NCBI RefSeq assembly: GCF_002081715.1 | Contig: NZ_MUKP01000007.1 | Span: 124,001-188,000 of the forward strand | Source: Nocardia donostiensis | GTDB taxonomy: Bacteria; Actinomycetota; Actinomycetes; Mycobacteriales; Mycobacteriaceae | Direction: 5' to 3' | Length of the DNA: 64,000 nt | Shown here: positions 46,194 to 58,322 of the stretch, one piece after another | Layout of the letters: each line of letters begins with the position of its first letter | Numbering within the stretch: the stretch's first letter is position 1 | Program-made: the position numbers and the translations under genes | Notes under the pieces: generated by a model | Database searches by the model: none | The model's input: only the letters and a program-made list of their open reading frames with translations | What the model was told of the DNA's origin: nothing

Positions 46194-47822
46194 ATGGTCG
46201 CCGATCTGAACGCGCGGGTGCGTGCACTACTGGATCGTTACGACGGACCCGAAGCCTGCGCGGCGCAACTGCTGTGCGACGGTCACCCCGCCGATGCCGT
46301 CGCCTGCACCATCATCGAAGCCGATCTGTCGTCCACCGATCTCACTTACGGTGAGCTGCGTGAGAAGTCGGCGCGGTTCGCCGCGGCGCTGGCTGAGCTC
46401 GGGGTGGGCCGGGGTGACCGGGTGGCGACTCTGATGGGCAAATCCGCCGATCTGGTGGTGGCGCTGCTGGCCATCTGGCGGCGCGGGGCCGTGCACGTAC
46501 CGCTGTTCACCGCGTTCGCCCCACCCGCGATCGCGTTCCGGCTCGGCGCCGCGGCGGCGTCGGTGGTGATCGCCGACGCGGGTCAGGCCGCCAAGCTGAG
46601 CCCGGGCGACGATATCCCTGTCGACGCACCGTGGCAGGTCATCGTCGCCGGTGGTGAGCCCGCGGCCGGACAGCTCGCGATGTCCGCATTGCTCACCGCC
46701 CACCAGGCCGACGACCCGCGGGCCGAACCCGTTCCCGTCGGCGGCGACGGGCTGCTGGTACAGCTGTTCACCAGCGGCACCACCGGCACCCCGAAAGGCG
46801 TGCCCATCCCACTGCGCGCCCTCGCCTCCTTCCACGCCTATCAGGAGTTCGCACTTGATGTGCGCCCGGACGACGTGTTCTGGAACGCTGCCGACCCGGG
46901 CTGGGCCTATGGGCTGTATTACGCGATCCTCGGCCCGCTGGCGGCGGGAACCCGCAGCCTGCTGCTGCACGCCGGTTTCTCGCCCGCGCTCACCTGGCAG
47001 GTGCTGCAGCGATTCGGCGTCACCAATTTCGCCGCCGCCCCCACGGTCTACCGGGCGTTGCGCGCCGAGGGATCCGCGCCGGCCGAGGTGCGGTTGCGGC
47101 GGGCGTCCTCGGCCGGGGAGCCGCTCACCCCGGAGGTGGTGGCCTGGTCGGCCGAAACACTCGGCGTCGCAGTCCGCGACCATTACGGCCAGACCGAACA
47201 CGGCATGGTGATCTGCAATGCCTGGCACGATCAGCTGTCGGCCGAGACCCCCGCCGGTTCCATGGGTCGTGCGCTGCCCGGTTGGGCGTGTGCGGTGCTG
47301 TCCGATGACGCCGACACCGTGGCACCCACCGGTGAGATGGGCCGGATCGCGATCGATACCGAGCAGAGCCCCCTGCTGTGGTTCCTCGGCTACCTCGACG
47401 CTCCCGAACGCACCGCCCAGCGCTACACCGCCGACGGCCGCTGGTATCTGACCGGTGACGCCGGTTCCCAGGACGCCGAGGGCTTCTTCCATTTCTCCTC
47501 CCGCGACGACGACGTCATCATCATGGCCGGGTACCGGATCGGGCCGTTCGAGGTGGAAAGTGTGCTGCTGCTCGATGAGCAGGTCGCCGAAGCCGCGGTC
47601 GTCGGGGTGCCCGACGAGCTGCGCGGCGAAGTGCTGGAGGCGTTCGTGGTGCCGCGTGACGGTAGCGGCGACACCGAGCTGGCGGAGCGGCTACAGACCC
47701 TGGTGAAGAAGAAGTTCGCCGCGCACGCCTATCCCCGCAGGGTGCATTTCGTGGACAGCCTGCCCAAGACTCCCAGCGGCAAAGTGCAGCGGTACCTGCT
47801 GCGGCAGGAAGCCGCGGAGTAG
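46194..47822 (+). CDS. AMP-dependent acyl-CoA synthetase
   Basis: 542 aa. Adenylate-forming motifs: the P-loop FTSGTTGTPKG near 192, DHYGQTEHGM near 330, YLTGDAG near 420, and the C-terminal catalytic Lys in PSGKVQRYL near 527. It activates a carboxylic acid to its CoA thioester; residues around SPALTWQVLQRF do not identify the chain. A medium-chain or short branched acid is likely, though the family is broad. The ATG has CAAGGAGAGCC ahead; an upstream open frame overlaps the regulator and is not used. Confidence 0.9.
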   Translation: MVADLNARVRALLDRYDGPEACAAQLLCDGHPADAVACTIIEADLSSTDLTYGELREKSARFAAALAELGVGRGDRVATLMGKSADLVVALLAIWRRGAVHVPLFTAFAPPAIAFRLGAAAASVVIADAGQAAKLSPGDDIPVDAPWQVIVAGGEPAAGQLAMSALLTAHQADDPRAEPVPVGGDGLLVQLFTSGTTGTPKGVPIPLRALASFHAYQEFALDVRPDDVFWNAADPGWAYGLYYAILGPLAAGTRSLLLHAGFSPALTWQVLQRFGVTNFAAAPTVYRALRAEGSAPAEVRLRRASSAGEPLTPEVVAWSAETLGVAVRDHYGQTEHGMVICNAWHDQLSAETPAGSMGRALPGWACAVLSDDADTVAPTGEMGRIAIDTEQSPLLWFLGYLDAPERTAQRYTADGRWYLTGDAGSQDAEGFFHFSSRDDDVIIMAGYRIGPFEVESVLLLDEQVAEAAVVGVPDELRGEVLEAFVVPRDGSGDTELAERLQTLVKKKFAAHAYPRRVHFVDSLPKTPSGKVQRYLLRQEAAE

Positions 47823-47948
47823 CCACGGAAGGCAAGGGGCGCATGCCGATCCGGGAAACCGCCGCCGCGGGAACAGCCCGGGCGGCGGTGACCGGGTCCG
47901 GCGTGGCGGCGGCTGGGCCGGTCCGGGCTGTCGGCTGCCGACGGTAGT

Positions 47949-50531
<2,583 letters not shown>

Positions 50532-50554
50532 CGGTAGGAGAAGCGGGGCAGCGG

Positions 50555-51445
50555 ATGCGACGGTGGCTCGCCGACGACGTAGTTGCCGAAGGCAAACTTC
50601 CGCTGCTGTGCTTCCTGTTCGGTTTCATTGTCGGGTTCCTGTTGATCCGGGTCAGCGTCCGGCTGATCCGGGCGCAGGTGCGCTGGTGGCCGGGCAACCT
50701 GCGCTCCAACGGGGTGCACATCCACCACATGGTGTTCGGGGTGATCCTGGTGCTGGCCTCCGGTATCGGGATGATCAGCAACTACGCCGACGCGAGCGTC
50801 GGCCTCGCGTCGGTGCTGGCGGCCTCGTTCGGTGTCGGCGCGGCGCTGGTGCTCGACGAATTCGCGCTGATCTTCTATCTGCGTGACGTGTACTGGGAGG
50901 AGCAGGGCCGCACCTCGGTCGATGCGGTGTTCGTCGCGGTCGCCGTCACCGGCCTGCTGCTACTGGGTTTCCATCCGCTGTGGCTGCTCGAGGTCAACGA
51001 CTTCCGTCACGATCCCAGCATCGAGGCGCGGGGGCTGGTCGCGGGGTTCGCGGTGCTCAATCTGGCGCTTGCCGCGATAGTGATCGCCAAGGGCAAGATC
51101 TGGACCGGCCTGTTCGGCATGTTCTTCCTGCCGCTGCTTGTCGTCGGTGCGCTGCGATTGAGCCGCCCCGGCGCGCCGTGGGCACGCTGGCGTTACGCTG
51201 ACCGCGGCCGCCTCATGGTCCGGGCTGTCGCCCGGGAACGGCGTTACCGCAGGCCGGTGATCCGCGCCAAGATATTCGTGCAGGACCTGGTCGCCGGTAA
51301 GCCCGATGTGGAGCATGTGCGGACGGCGGCCGAAGCCGAACTGCAGCGCACCGTCGTCGCCGCCCCACCCGCCCCGCACCGCCATCACGTCTGGTCCCGT
51401 GAACCCGAGGCGTCGCCACCGGCCGGGAGCCCGGGGCACGACTGA
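50555..51445 (+). CDS. conserved actinobacterial membrane protein with HIHH motif
   Basis: 296 aa with six to seven hydrophobic spans. Notable: NGVHIHHMVFGVILVLASGI and VLDEFALIFYLRDVYWEEQG put a His-x-His-His and an acidic/aromatic loop inside or next to membrane helices, as in metal-dependent membrane hydrolases. I do not know a named family. The cytosolic C-terminus is basic. It lies between tex and rplS on the same strand. A homologue exists in related actinobacteria in the same place, by my recollection, but this should be checked. Confidence 0.8.
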   Translation: MRRWLADDVVAEGKLPLLCFLFGFIVGFLLIRVSVRLIRAQVRWWPGNLRSNGVHIHHMVFGVILVLASGIGMISNYADASVGLASVLAASFGVGAALVLDEFALIFYLRDVYWEEQGRTSVDAVFVAVAVTGLLLLGFHPLWLLEVNDFRHDPSIEARGLVAGFAVLNLALAAIVIAKGKIWTGLFGMFFLPLLVVGALRLSRPGAPWARWRYADRGRLMVRAVARERRYRRPVIRAKIFVQDLVAGKPDVEHVRTAAEAELQRTVVAAPPAPHRHHVWSREPEASPPAGSPGHD

Positions 51446-51461
51446 ACGCGGCGGGGCGATT

Positions 51462-51490
51462 TTCGACGCACTGTGCTGATCTGGCACAAT
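51462..51490 (+). promoter_or_regulatory. rplS promoter candidate
   Basis: TTCGAC at 51462-51467 and CACAAT at 51485-51490 are separated by exactly 17 bp. It lies 116 bp before the rplS ATG, giving a leader of about 110 nt. The TCTGGCA before the -10 recurs before rpsP. Confidence 0.5.
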
Positions 51491-51605
51491 GCACGGGTTG
51501 CCCTGGGTGCATCTCGGCCCGGCGCATCCCCTAATTCGGAGCACGAACCGGTCGAGCCTTCAGCCGCCAGGTTCCTCTGTTCGCGCGAACCCAAGAAGGA
51601 TGAAC

Positions 51606-51947
51606 ATGAACACCCTTGACTTCGTCGACGAGAAGTCGCTGCGCAGCGACGTACCCGACTTCCGGCCGGGTGACACCCTGAATGTGCACGTGAAGGTCAT
51701 CGAAGGCTCGAAGGAACGTATCCAGGTCTTCAAGGGCGTCGTCATCCGGCGCCAGGGCGGTGGCATCCGCGAGACCTTCACCGTTCGCAAGGTGTCGTTC
51801 GGCATCGGTGTGGAGCGCACCTTCCCGGTGCACAGCCCCAATATCGATCACATCGAGGTGGTGACCCGCGGTGACGTGCGCCGCGCCAAGCTGTACTACC
51901 TGCGCGAGCTGCGCGGTAAGGCCGCCAAGATCAAGGAAAAGCGCTGA
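51606..51947 (+). CDS. rplS: 50S ribosomal protein L19
   Basis: 113 aa. L19 pattern: [60 protein letters not shown]. The second of two close ATGs is the family start, 6 bp after AGAAGGATGAAC; the first ATG would add MN. A hairpin (52019-52056) follows. Confidence 0.97.
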   Translation: MNTLDFVDEKSLRSDVPDFRPGDTLNVHVKVIEGSKERIQVFKGVVIRRQGGGIRETFTVRKVSFGIGVERTFPVHSPNIDHIEVVTRGDVRRAKLYYLRELRGKAAKIKEKR

Positions 51948-52018
51948 CCTGCTCCAGCGCAGCGCAGCAACCTGCCATCGGTCGTGACGAACGGCCCGGC
52001 GGGACACTGAAACTCGGA

Positions 52019-52056
52019 TAGCCCGGCACCGCATGCAACCTCGCGGCGCCGGGCTA
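52019..52056 (+). terminator. rplS terminator hairpin
   Basis: TAGCCCGGC and GCCGGGCTA form a perfect 9-bp stem around a 20-nt loop, followed by CTCTGTT, weakly T-rich. It lies about 70 bp past the rplS stop and just before lepB. Confidence 0.6.
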
Positions 52057-52067
52057 CTCTGTTCGGC

Positions 52068-52856
52068 GTGGCAGACGAAAGTGGGTCGGTATCGGTGTCC
52101 GGATCAGACGACGGACGATCAGGGGGCCGTCGCGCGAAACGGCGCGCGAAGCAGAAGAAGCAGCGGCCGTTCTGGCAGGAGCTGCCGATCCTGCTGGTGA
52201 TCGCCGCGTTGATCGCCGCGTTGATGGTGACCTTCGTCGGACGGCCCTATGTGATCCCGTCCCAGTCGATGGAGCCGACCCTGCACGGCTGCGCAGGCTG
52301 CACCGGCGACCGGATCTATGTGCAGAAGGTGACGTACAACTGGAACGAACCGCAACCCGGTGATGTCGTGGTCTTCGTCGGCCCGCCGTCCTGGAACACC
52401 CACTACCGGTCGATCCGTTCCGACAACCCGGTCGTTCGTGGGGTGCAGAACTTCTTCTCCTTCTTCGGGCTCGTTCCGCCCGATGAGAACGACCTGGTGA
52501 AACGCGTGATCGCGGTCGGTGGTCAGACCGTGGAATGCTGTGACCCCCAGGGGCGGGTGATGGTCGACGGCGAACCGCTGGACGAACCGTATGTCGAAGA
52601 CGACTACCCCTGGTTTCCTGGTCAGCAGAACGCCGCCTACCCGGCCGGACGGGTCTTCGGCCCGGTCACTGTGCCCGAGGACCACCTGTGGGTGATGGGC
52701 GACAATCGCAACGAATCCGCCGATTCCCGCGCTCATGTCGGCGACGAACTGCAGGGCACTGTCCCGATCGACAACGTCCGCGGCAAGGCCGTGTTCAAGA
52801 TCTGGCCACCCGGGCGGATCGGGCCCATCGCTTCGGTGAATCCACAGGCGAACTGA
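52068..52856 (+). CDS. lepB: signal peptidase I
   Basis: 262 aa. A basic N-terminus and one membrane helix (ILLVIAALIAALMVTFVG) precede the active site. Catalytic Ser lies in VIPSQSMEPTL (residue about 64) and catalytic Lys in DLVKRVIAVGG (about 145). VPEDHLWVMGDNRNESADSR is box E. It cleaves signal peptides of Sec and Tat substrates outside the membrane. The GTG start gives VADESGSVSVSGSD. Located with Ffh and FtsY in this window. Confidence 0.96.
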   Translation: MADESGSVSVSGSDDGRSGGRRAKRRAKQKKQRPFWQELPILLVIAALIAALMVTFVGRPYVIPSQSMEPTLHGCAGCTGDRIYVQKVTYNWNEPQPGDVVVFVGPPSWNTHYRSIRSDNPVVRGVQNFFSFFGLVPPDENDLVKRVIAVGGQTVECCDPQGRVMVDGEPLDEPYVEDDYPWFPGQQNAAYPAGRVFGPVTVPEDHLWVMGDNRNESADSRAHVGDELQGTVPIDNVRGKAVFKIWPPGRIGPIASVNPQAN

Positions 52857-52896
52857 CGGCGCGCACGCGCGATAATCGGGTAGTGGGGTAGTTCAG

Positions 52897-53661
52897 GTGG
52901 CACAAGGTAACCGGGTGAGCAGCCGCGGCCGTCCGGTGGTACCGGCCGTCCGGAACCGGAATTGGCCGCCGCGAGTGGTGATGCGTAAAGCTTCCGGCCT
53001 GCGCACCCTGGAGGCGGCGCTGATCCGCAGCGGCCTCGGCCCCGTCGCCGGAGTCGACGAGGCGGGGCGCGGGCCGAGCGCGGGCCCGCTGGTGGTGGCC
53101 GCCTGCGTGCTCGCGCCCAAGGCCCATGACGCACTAGCCGGACTCGACGACTCGAAGAAACTCAACGAAGCCACCCGGGAATCGTTGTATCCGGTGATCA
53201 CCCGGTTGGCGCTGGCCTGGCAGGTCGTGGTGATCCCCGCTTGGGAGATCGACGCCATCGGCATCCACGTCGCCAATATCGAGGGCATGCGCCGGGCGGT
53301 GGCCGGACTCGGTCGCCCACCCGGTTACGTGCTCACCGACGGTTTCCGGGTGCCGGGGCTGCCGGTGCCGTCGCTGCCTGTTATCGGCGGTGACGGTGCC
53401 GCCGCGTGTATCGCCGCGGCCAGCATCCTGGCCAAGGTCACCCGGGACCGGATGATGATCGATCTGGACCGCAGGCTCCCCGGCTACGGGTTCGCCACCC
53501 ACAAGGGCTACAACACCCCCGAACACACCGCCGCGCTGCGCCGCCTCGGCCCCTGCGACGAGCACCGCCGCTCCTGGCGCAACGTGCGCGAACACACCGG
53601 ACTGCTGCTGACCCAGGACGATGTGGTGTGCGAGGAAGCGAGCGCCGACGGCGCGGCCTGA
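52897..53661 (+). CDS. rnhB: ribonuclease HII
   Basis: 254 aa. RNase HII catalytic motif [14 protein letters not shown] near residue 51 (Asp, Glu), YVLTDGFRV near 145 (Asp) and further acidic residues in [12 protein letters not shown]. It removes ribonucleotides from DNA. The GTG start gives [11 protein letters not shown], 40 residues before the fold; a later start at ATG of MRKASGLR (52981) is also possible. In Corynebacteriales lepB-rnhB-DUF2469 is a standing order. Confidence 0.95.
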   Translation: MAQGNRVSSRGRPVVPAVRNRNWPPRVVMRKASGLRTLEAALIRSGLGPVAGVDEAGRGPSAGPLVVAACVLAPKAHDALAGLDDSKKLNEATRESLYPVITRLALAWQVVVIPAWEIDAIGIHVANIEGMRRAVAGLGRPPGYVLTDGFRVPGLPVPSLPVIGGDGAAACIAAASILAKVTRDRMMIDLDRRLPGYGFATHKGYNTPEHTAALRRLGPCDEHRRSWRNVREHTGLLLTQDDVVCEEASADGAA

Positions 53662-53775
53662 TCGGCCGTAGCGGCCACAGGGGCCGCAGAGGCACAGCCC
53701 ACGGTGACAGCGTCGTGCGCGATGAGCGATGATGTCTGCACACGCAGTGCGGCGAGAAGGAGGACGTCCCACCCG

Positions 53776-54081
53776 ATGAGTGCTGAGGACCTCGAGAAGT
53801 ACGAAACCGAGATGGAGCTCTCGTTGTACCGGGAGTACAAGGACATCGTCGGGCAATTTTCGTACGTGGTGGAGACCGAGCGCCGCTTCTATCTGGCCAA
53901 CTCCGTGGAGTTGCGGCCGCAGAACGCGGACGGCGAGGTGTACTTCGAGGTGCGGATGAGCGACGCCTGGGTGTGGGATATGTACCGGCCCGCGCGGTTC
54001 GTCAAGCATGTCCGGGTGATCACGTTCAAGGACGTCAATATCGAAGAACTCGAGAAACCGGATCTGCGGCTGCCTGAGTAG
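53776..54081 (+). CDS. DUF2469 protein (Rv2901c homologue)
   Basis: 101 aa, nearly identical in pattern to mycobacterial Rv2901c: MSAEDLEKYETEMELSLYRE, YKDIVGQFSYVVETERRFYL, WDMYRPARFVKHVRVITF. Acidic, no known function, conserved throughout the group. GGAGG lies about 13 bp before the ATG. It follows rnhB. Confidence 0.93.
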   Translation: MSAEDLEKYETEMELSLYREYKDIVGQFSYVVETERRFYLANSVELRPQNADGEVYFEVRMSDAWVWDMYRPARFVKHVRVITFKDVNIEELEKPDLRLPE

Positions 54082-54168
54082 TAGCACGACATAAACACCG
54101 TCCCACCTGCGAAGATCTCGGTCGGTGCAACGGGTGCGGCTGTTGTCGCGGCCGGTTCCTCCTGCGAT

Positions 54169-54195
54169 GTGTCCACAGGGGCGCAGTTATCCACA
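54169..54195 (+). promoter_or_regulatory. pair of DnaA-box-like sites upstream of yraN-comM-dprA
   Basis: TTATCCACA (54187-54195) is a perfect 9-mer of the E. coli consensus, and GTGTCCACA (54169-54177) matches the actinobacterial TTGTCCACA at 8 of 9 positions. They lie in the same orientation, 18 bp apart, in the short gap before the DNA-processing operon. Confidence 0.5.
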
Positions 54196-54233
54196 GGCTT
54201 TTCATAGGCCCAGGTCAGCGGGATACGCCGAGG

Positions 54234-54614
54234 ATGCGCCGGACCCAGACTGGCCCGGTGACACACAACACGGCGCTCGGCGCACACGGGGAAGATCTGG
54301 CGGTACGACACCTGCAGGCCGCGGGCATGGAGATCATCTGCCGGAACTGGCGTTGCCGGTACGGCGAACTGGATCTGATCGCGCGGGACGCGGGCGTCAC
54401 TGCGTTCGTCGAAGTGAAAACCAGATCAGGGCTCGCCTACGGGGCGCCCGCGGAAGCGGTGACCTTCGCCAAACGCCAGCGCATCCGGCGGCTTGCGCTG
54501 GTGTGGCTGACCGAGCAGGACGGACCGTGGCGGCGCATCCGGTTCGATGTCGTCTCCATTCTGCTCAGCCGGGACAAGGCGCCGGCCATCCAGCATCTGA
54601 AAGCAGTGTTCTGA
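54234..54614 (+). CDS. UPF0102/YraN-family endonuclease-like protein
   Basis: 126 aa. YraN fold: GAHGEDLAVRHLQAAGMEII, CRNWRCRYGELDLIARDAGV, TAFVEVKTRSGLAYGAPAEA: a PD-(D/E)XK-type metal site in GELDLI (E, D) and VEVKTR (E-K). In other bacteria YraN affects genome stability; the reaction is unknown. The ATG has GCCGAGG ahead; a GTG eight codons on is possible. The TGA overlaps the next ATG (TGATG). Confidence 0.92.
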   Translation: MRRTQTGPVTHNTALGAHGEDLAVRHLQAAGMEIICRNWRCRYGELDLIARDAGVTAFVEVKTRSGLAYGAPAEAVTFAKRQRIRRLALVWLTEQDGPWRRIRFDVVSILLSRDKAPAIQHLKAVF

Positions 54615-56122
54615 TGGCGCTCGGGCTCGCGTGCTCGATCGCCGTCAACGGCGTCGACGGGCAGTTGGTGGAAATAGAAGCCGATATCGGGCAGGGACTG
54701 CCCTCGGTGCATCTGGTCGGCTTGCCCGACACCTCGTTGCAGGAGTCGCGAGACCGGGTGCGTGCCGCGGTGGCCAACTCGGGCGAGAAATGGCCCGACG
54801 GGCGCGTGACCCTCGCGCTGTCGCCTGCCACCTTGCCCAAGGTCGGCAGCGTCTACGACCTGGCCCTTGCCGCCGCGGTGCTGGACGCCGCCGACGCCAT
54901 TCCCGCCACCCGTCTCGCGGAAACGGTGCTGCTCGGTGAACTCGCGCTCGACGGACGCCTGCGCAGGGTACGCGGCATCCTGCCCGCGGTATTGGCGGCG
55001 CGGAAAGCGGGACGGAAGATCGCCGTGGTGCCGGAGGCAGCGCTCGCCGAAGCGGGACTGGTGACCGGGATCGCCGTGCTCGGCGCGCCCAGTCTGCGGG
55101 CGGCGCTGGCGTGGCTGCGTGGGGAGGGCACGCTCAGCGAGCCCGACGGTGAGCTGCTCCAGCAATCGCGCACCGAGGGCGACCTGCGGGAGGTGGTCGG
55201 CCAGCACGAGGCGCGATGGGCATTGGAGGTCGCTGCGGCAGGTGGGCATCATCTACTGCTCACCGGTCCACCAGGGATCGGCAAAACGATGCTGGCGCAA
55301 CGGCTTCCCGGTCTGCTTCCGCCACTGTCGGAACACGAGGCGCTGGAGGTGACCGCCATTCACTCGGTCGCGGGCACCCTCTCCGGCGAACACCCGCTGA
55401 TCACCATGCCACCGTTTGTCGCACCGCATCATTCGACATCGGTGACCGCCATGGTGGGCGGCGGGTCGGGATCGGCAAGGCCGGGAGCGGTGAGCCGGGC
55501 GCACCGCGGCGTGCTGTTCCTGGACGAATGCGCTGAAATCGGAACAAAGGTGCTGGAAGCGATGCGGACTCCCCTGGAGGAAGGTGAAGTCCGGATCGCG
55601 CGCCGCGACGGCGTCGCCCGGTATCCGGCGCGGTTCCAGCTCATGCTGGCTGCCAATCCTTGCCCGTGCGCGCCAGCGCGCGATGTGGACTGCATCTGCG
55701 CACCCCTGGCTCGCCGCCGGTATCTGGGCAAACTGTCCGGGCCTCTGATGGATCGCACCGATATCTGGGTACAGATGCACGGCACGGCGGGAGCGACTTT
55801 CCGCGCCGAGGAATCGGAGAGCAGCCAGCAGGTGCGCGAGCGGGTCACCGTCGCCCGCGCCGTCGCCGCGGACCGGTGGCGCGAATACGGGTGGCGGACC
55901 AATGGTGAAGTCCCGGGACACATACTGCGGCAACGGTTCCGGTTGCCACCCGAAACGACCGCTCCGGTGGAGGCGGCTCTGCGCACGGGACGGCTGTCGG
56001 CACGCGGCGCTGATCGTGCCATCCGGGTCGCGTGGACGATCTGCGATCTGCGCGGCGGGAAAGCGCCTACTGCCGACGATGTGATGCTGGCATTGAACTT
56101 CCGGCAGCGAGGTGTGCAATGA
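54614..56122 (+). CDS. comM: ComM/YifB-family Mg-chelatase-like AAA+ helicase
   Basis: 502 aa. An N-terminal Lon-protease-like chaperone fold (VEIEADIGQGLPSVHLVGLP), an AAA+ core with Walker A GPPGIGKT near 217 and Walker B LFLDECAEI near 300, then a Mg-chelatase C-terminal part (RRRYLGKLSGPLMDRTDIWV). In other bacteria ComM drives branch migration during transformation. It starts inside the yraN stop, and its stop overlaps the dprA start (ATGACCGG). Confidence 0.95.
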   Translation: MALGLACSIAVNGVDGQLVEIEADIGQGLPSVHLVGLPDTSLQESRDRVRAAVANSGEKWPDGRVTLALSPATLPKVGSVYDLALAAAVLDAADAIPATRLAETVLLGELALDGRLRRVRGILPAVLAARKAGRKIAVVPEAALAEAGLVTGIAVLGAPSLRAALAWLRGEGTLSEPDGELLQQSRTEGDLREVVGQHEARWALEVAAAGGHHLLLTGPPGIGKTMLAQRLPGLLPPLSEHEALEVTAIHSVAGTLSGEHPLITMPPFVAPHHSTSVTAMVGGGSGSARPGAVSRAHRGVLFLDECAEIGTKVLEAMRTPLEEGEVRIARRDGVARYPARFQLMLAANPCPCAPARDVDCICAPLARRRYLGKLSGPLMDRTDIWVQMHGTAGATFRAEESESSQQVRERVTVARAVAADRWREYGWRTNGEVPGHILRQRFRLPPETTAPVEAALRTGRLSARGADRAIRVAWTICDLRGGKAPTADDVMLALNFRQRGVQ

Positions 56123-57303
56123 CCGGTCTCGAGCGGGGCGCTCGCGTTCCAGAGCCCGGTCGTGACCATGCGGCGTCCGCCCAGGAGGCGAGGCAGCTGG
56201 CATGGATGTTCCTGTCGCGGGTGGTCGAAGGGCCATGCGCACCGCTGTCGGCGTTGATCGAATCGGTCGGGGTGCTGGATGCGGCGCGAGCGGTCCGCGA
56301 ATGTGAGCTGCCGGAGGTGCTGCGCGGGCCCACCGAACATCGACGCGGAATCGATAGCGCCGCCCGCGATCTGGAACGGATACACAGTATCGGCGGACGC
56401 GTGATAACTCCCGACGACCCGGAATGGCCTGCCTGGCGGCTGCTCGTTTTGAGCAGGCTCGACCCGGGCACCGACCGCGATGCCGCGATACCGCTGGTGC
56501 TGTGGGCGCGAGGGAGCCGCTCGCTGCTCGAAGCCAGCGAACGTGCGCTGGCCGTGGTCGGAGCGCGCTGCAGCAGTGGTTACGGCGACCGGGTGACGGG
56601 CGAGATCGCTGGTGATCTGGCTGCGCGCGGGTGGACGATCGTCTCCGGGGCTGCGTTCGGAATCGACGCCATGGCCCACCGTGCGGCACTGTCCGTCGGC
56701 GGCACCACCATCGCCGTGCTGGCCTGCGGCGTCGATCGCCCCTACCCTGCCCAGCACGAACGACTGCTCGCTCAGGTCGCCGAAACCGGGCTCGTGGTCA
56801 GCGAATACGCTCCGGGTACGACGGCGCGCAAACACCATTTCCTTGCCCGCAACCGCCTCGTCGCTGCCCTCGCCGACGGGGTGCTGGTGGTCGAGGCGGG
56901 GTTGCGCAGCGGTGCGCGCAACACCGTGAAATGGGCGCGCCGGATGGGCCGTCCGGCGCTGGCAGTTCCGGGCTCGGTGCACTCCGCGGCCTCGGCCGGC
57001 TGCCACCTGATGATCCGCGAAGGCGAGGCACTGCTGGTGACCAGAACCGAGGAAATCCTCGCCGAAGCCGGCCCGTTGGGCGCTGTGACCGCCGGCCGAA
57101 CCGACGGGCCGGGGGAACCTTTGCCCGGTAACCAAGCCCTGGTCTACGCCGCCCTGCCCGTCACCGGCTCCCGCCAACCCTACGAACTGTGCCGGCGCTC
57201 CGGACTACCACTGAGCACCGTCCGATCCGTCCTGCCCGCCCTGGAACTGGCCGGACTAGCCGGTATGGACGGTTCCGGCTGGTATCGCCTCCCACCGTCC
57301 TGA
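56119..57303 (+). CDS. dprA: DNA-processing protein DprA
   Basis: 394 aa. A Rossmann-fold loader: ALAVVGARCSSGYGDRVTGE and SGAAFGIDAMAHRAALSVGG, VSEYAPGTTARKHHFLARNR, VVEAGLRSGARNTVKWARRM. The C-terminus (about 325-394) is a winged helix ending SGLPLSTVRSVLPALELAGL. DprA loads RecA on ssDNA during transformation; in actinobacteria its role is unclear. The ATG overlaps comM. Decayed copies of its 3' end lie downstream. Confidence 0.95.
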   Translation: MTGLERGARVPEPGRDHAASAQEARQLAWMFLSRVVEGPCAPLSALIESVGVLDAARAVRECELPEVLRGPTEHRRGIDSAARDLERIHSIGGRVITPDDPEWPAWRLLVLSRLDPGTDRDAAIPLVLWARGSRSLLEASERALAVVGARCSSGYGDRVTGEIAGDLAARGWTIVSGAAFGIDAMAHRAALSVGGTTIAVLACGVDRPYPAQHERLLAQVAETGLVVSEYAPGTTARKHHFLARNRLVAALADGVLVVEAGLRSGARNTVKWARRMGRPALAVPGSVHSAASAGCHLMIREGEALLVTRTEEILAEAGPLGAVTAGRTDGPGEPLPGNQALVYAALPVTGSRQPYELCRRSGLPLSTVRSVLPALELAGLAGMDGSGWYRLPPS

Positions 57304-58322
57304 TCCAGCGAACGGAGTGCGCACGTTTCCATGTTCAGGCGGAGGACAGTGCATCTGGTAGTGCCCGATCTGTCGCCGCCGGGTGGGCGAAGACATGAAC
57401 GCCCGCGGAGCGGACGTAAGACCGCACAAAGCTTGGCCTTTCAGCTGACTGCGGTGAAACTCCGAAAACCAACTCGCGACGGTTGGAATCCCCTTCCTTC
57501 TGGGGGGAGGAGGTCAAGAACATTGGGCCGATGGACGGTGCAGGGCAGCCGGTGACCGGCCACCGTCGAACAGACGGCGACGAGTTTCTTCACAAGATGC
57601 GGAGCCGCAGGGCGACACCGGCGCATGCTCCGCTCGGCTGGCTGATGTTCGCACCGGCGGCCGCACCCGCCGGAGGTGGCCCCGAGCACGCTGCTGCCTT
57701 ACAGCCCTGGAGCCGGCCGGATCGGCGGGTGTGAACGGTTCGGGCTGGTACTGCATCCGACCGTTGAAGGCCTGACGGTGTTCCGCCCGGGTACGAAGCG
57801 CATCGGGCAGGTCGACGGTGTCGGGGCCTCTGGGCGGCGCCAGCCGCGCGTGTTGCTGCCCTGGGAGCTCTGGAACCAGTCGAGTGGCCGTCGGGGGGCG
57901 GTCTGGCTGGTATCGCGACGTGCCATTGGAGGGGCGTCGTTGTTCCGCCTGTGGGGGAGGCCGCGCTTGCGCTGAGGATGGGACACGAGCGGTATGCCGT
58001 GCTGGGCAGTCGAGGTGAGGGCCGCCCACAGAATCGCGGCCATTCACCGACTGCTATCCCGGCGAGCGCAAGCGCACTCACATCGGCCCGAGCGAGACGG
58101 TCCAGCCCGTCCGCGCTGGGCGCCAGCGGGAGCTGCTGCCCTGCAACCTGGCTCCGCCCCGCTCGTTGGACCGTTGGATCCGGCTCGATCGACTGCGGGC
58201 GTCCCGCGTGCTTTCCGGTCGCATCATGGAACGGGAAGGCGGCGCCCACATGGCGATTTGTGCAGCAGCTGTAACCGGCGCGGGTGGTTGCCATAGTGGT
58301 CCGAGCGGGTGAAGGTTGTCGG
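57304..58322. other. 1-kb intergenic region dprA-xerC with decayed gene copies
   Basis: No credible gene: the longer open frames lack start signals and family sequence. It holds one clear degraded copy of the dprA 3' end (about 57670-57770), a weaker second one (about 57836-57922), and a possible third (about 58120-58190). A small inverted repeat (CCAAC/GTTGG near 57470) is present. No promoter for xerC is obvious. Confidence 0.6.
57670..57770 (+). pseudogene. decayed copy of the dprA 3' end
   Basis: Aligned to the last 63 bp of dprA, this segment keeps GGCCGGA, ACGGTTC, GGCTGGTA and ACCGT in the same order and distance; I count about 49 of 63 matches. A GAGCAC block upstream also matches. 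No open frame remains, so it is a relic. A second, weaker copy lies about 57836-57922 (CTGGAAC, then GGCTGGTATCGC). Confidence 0.6.
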
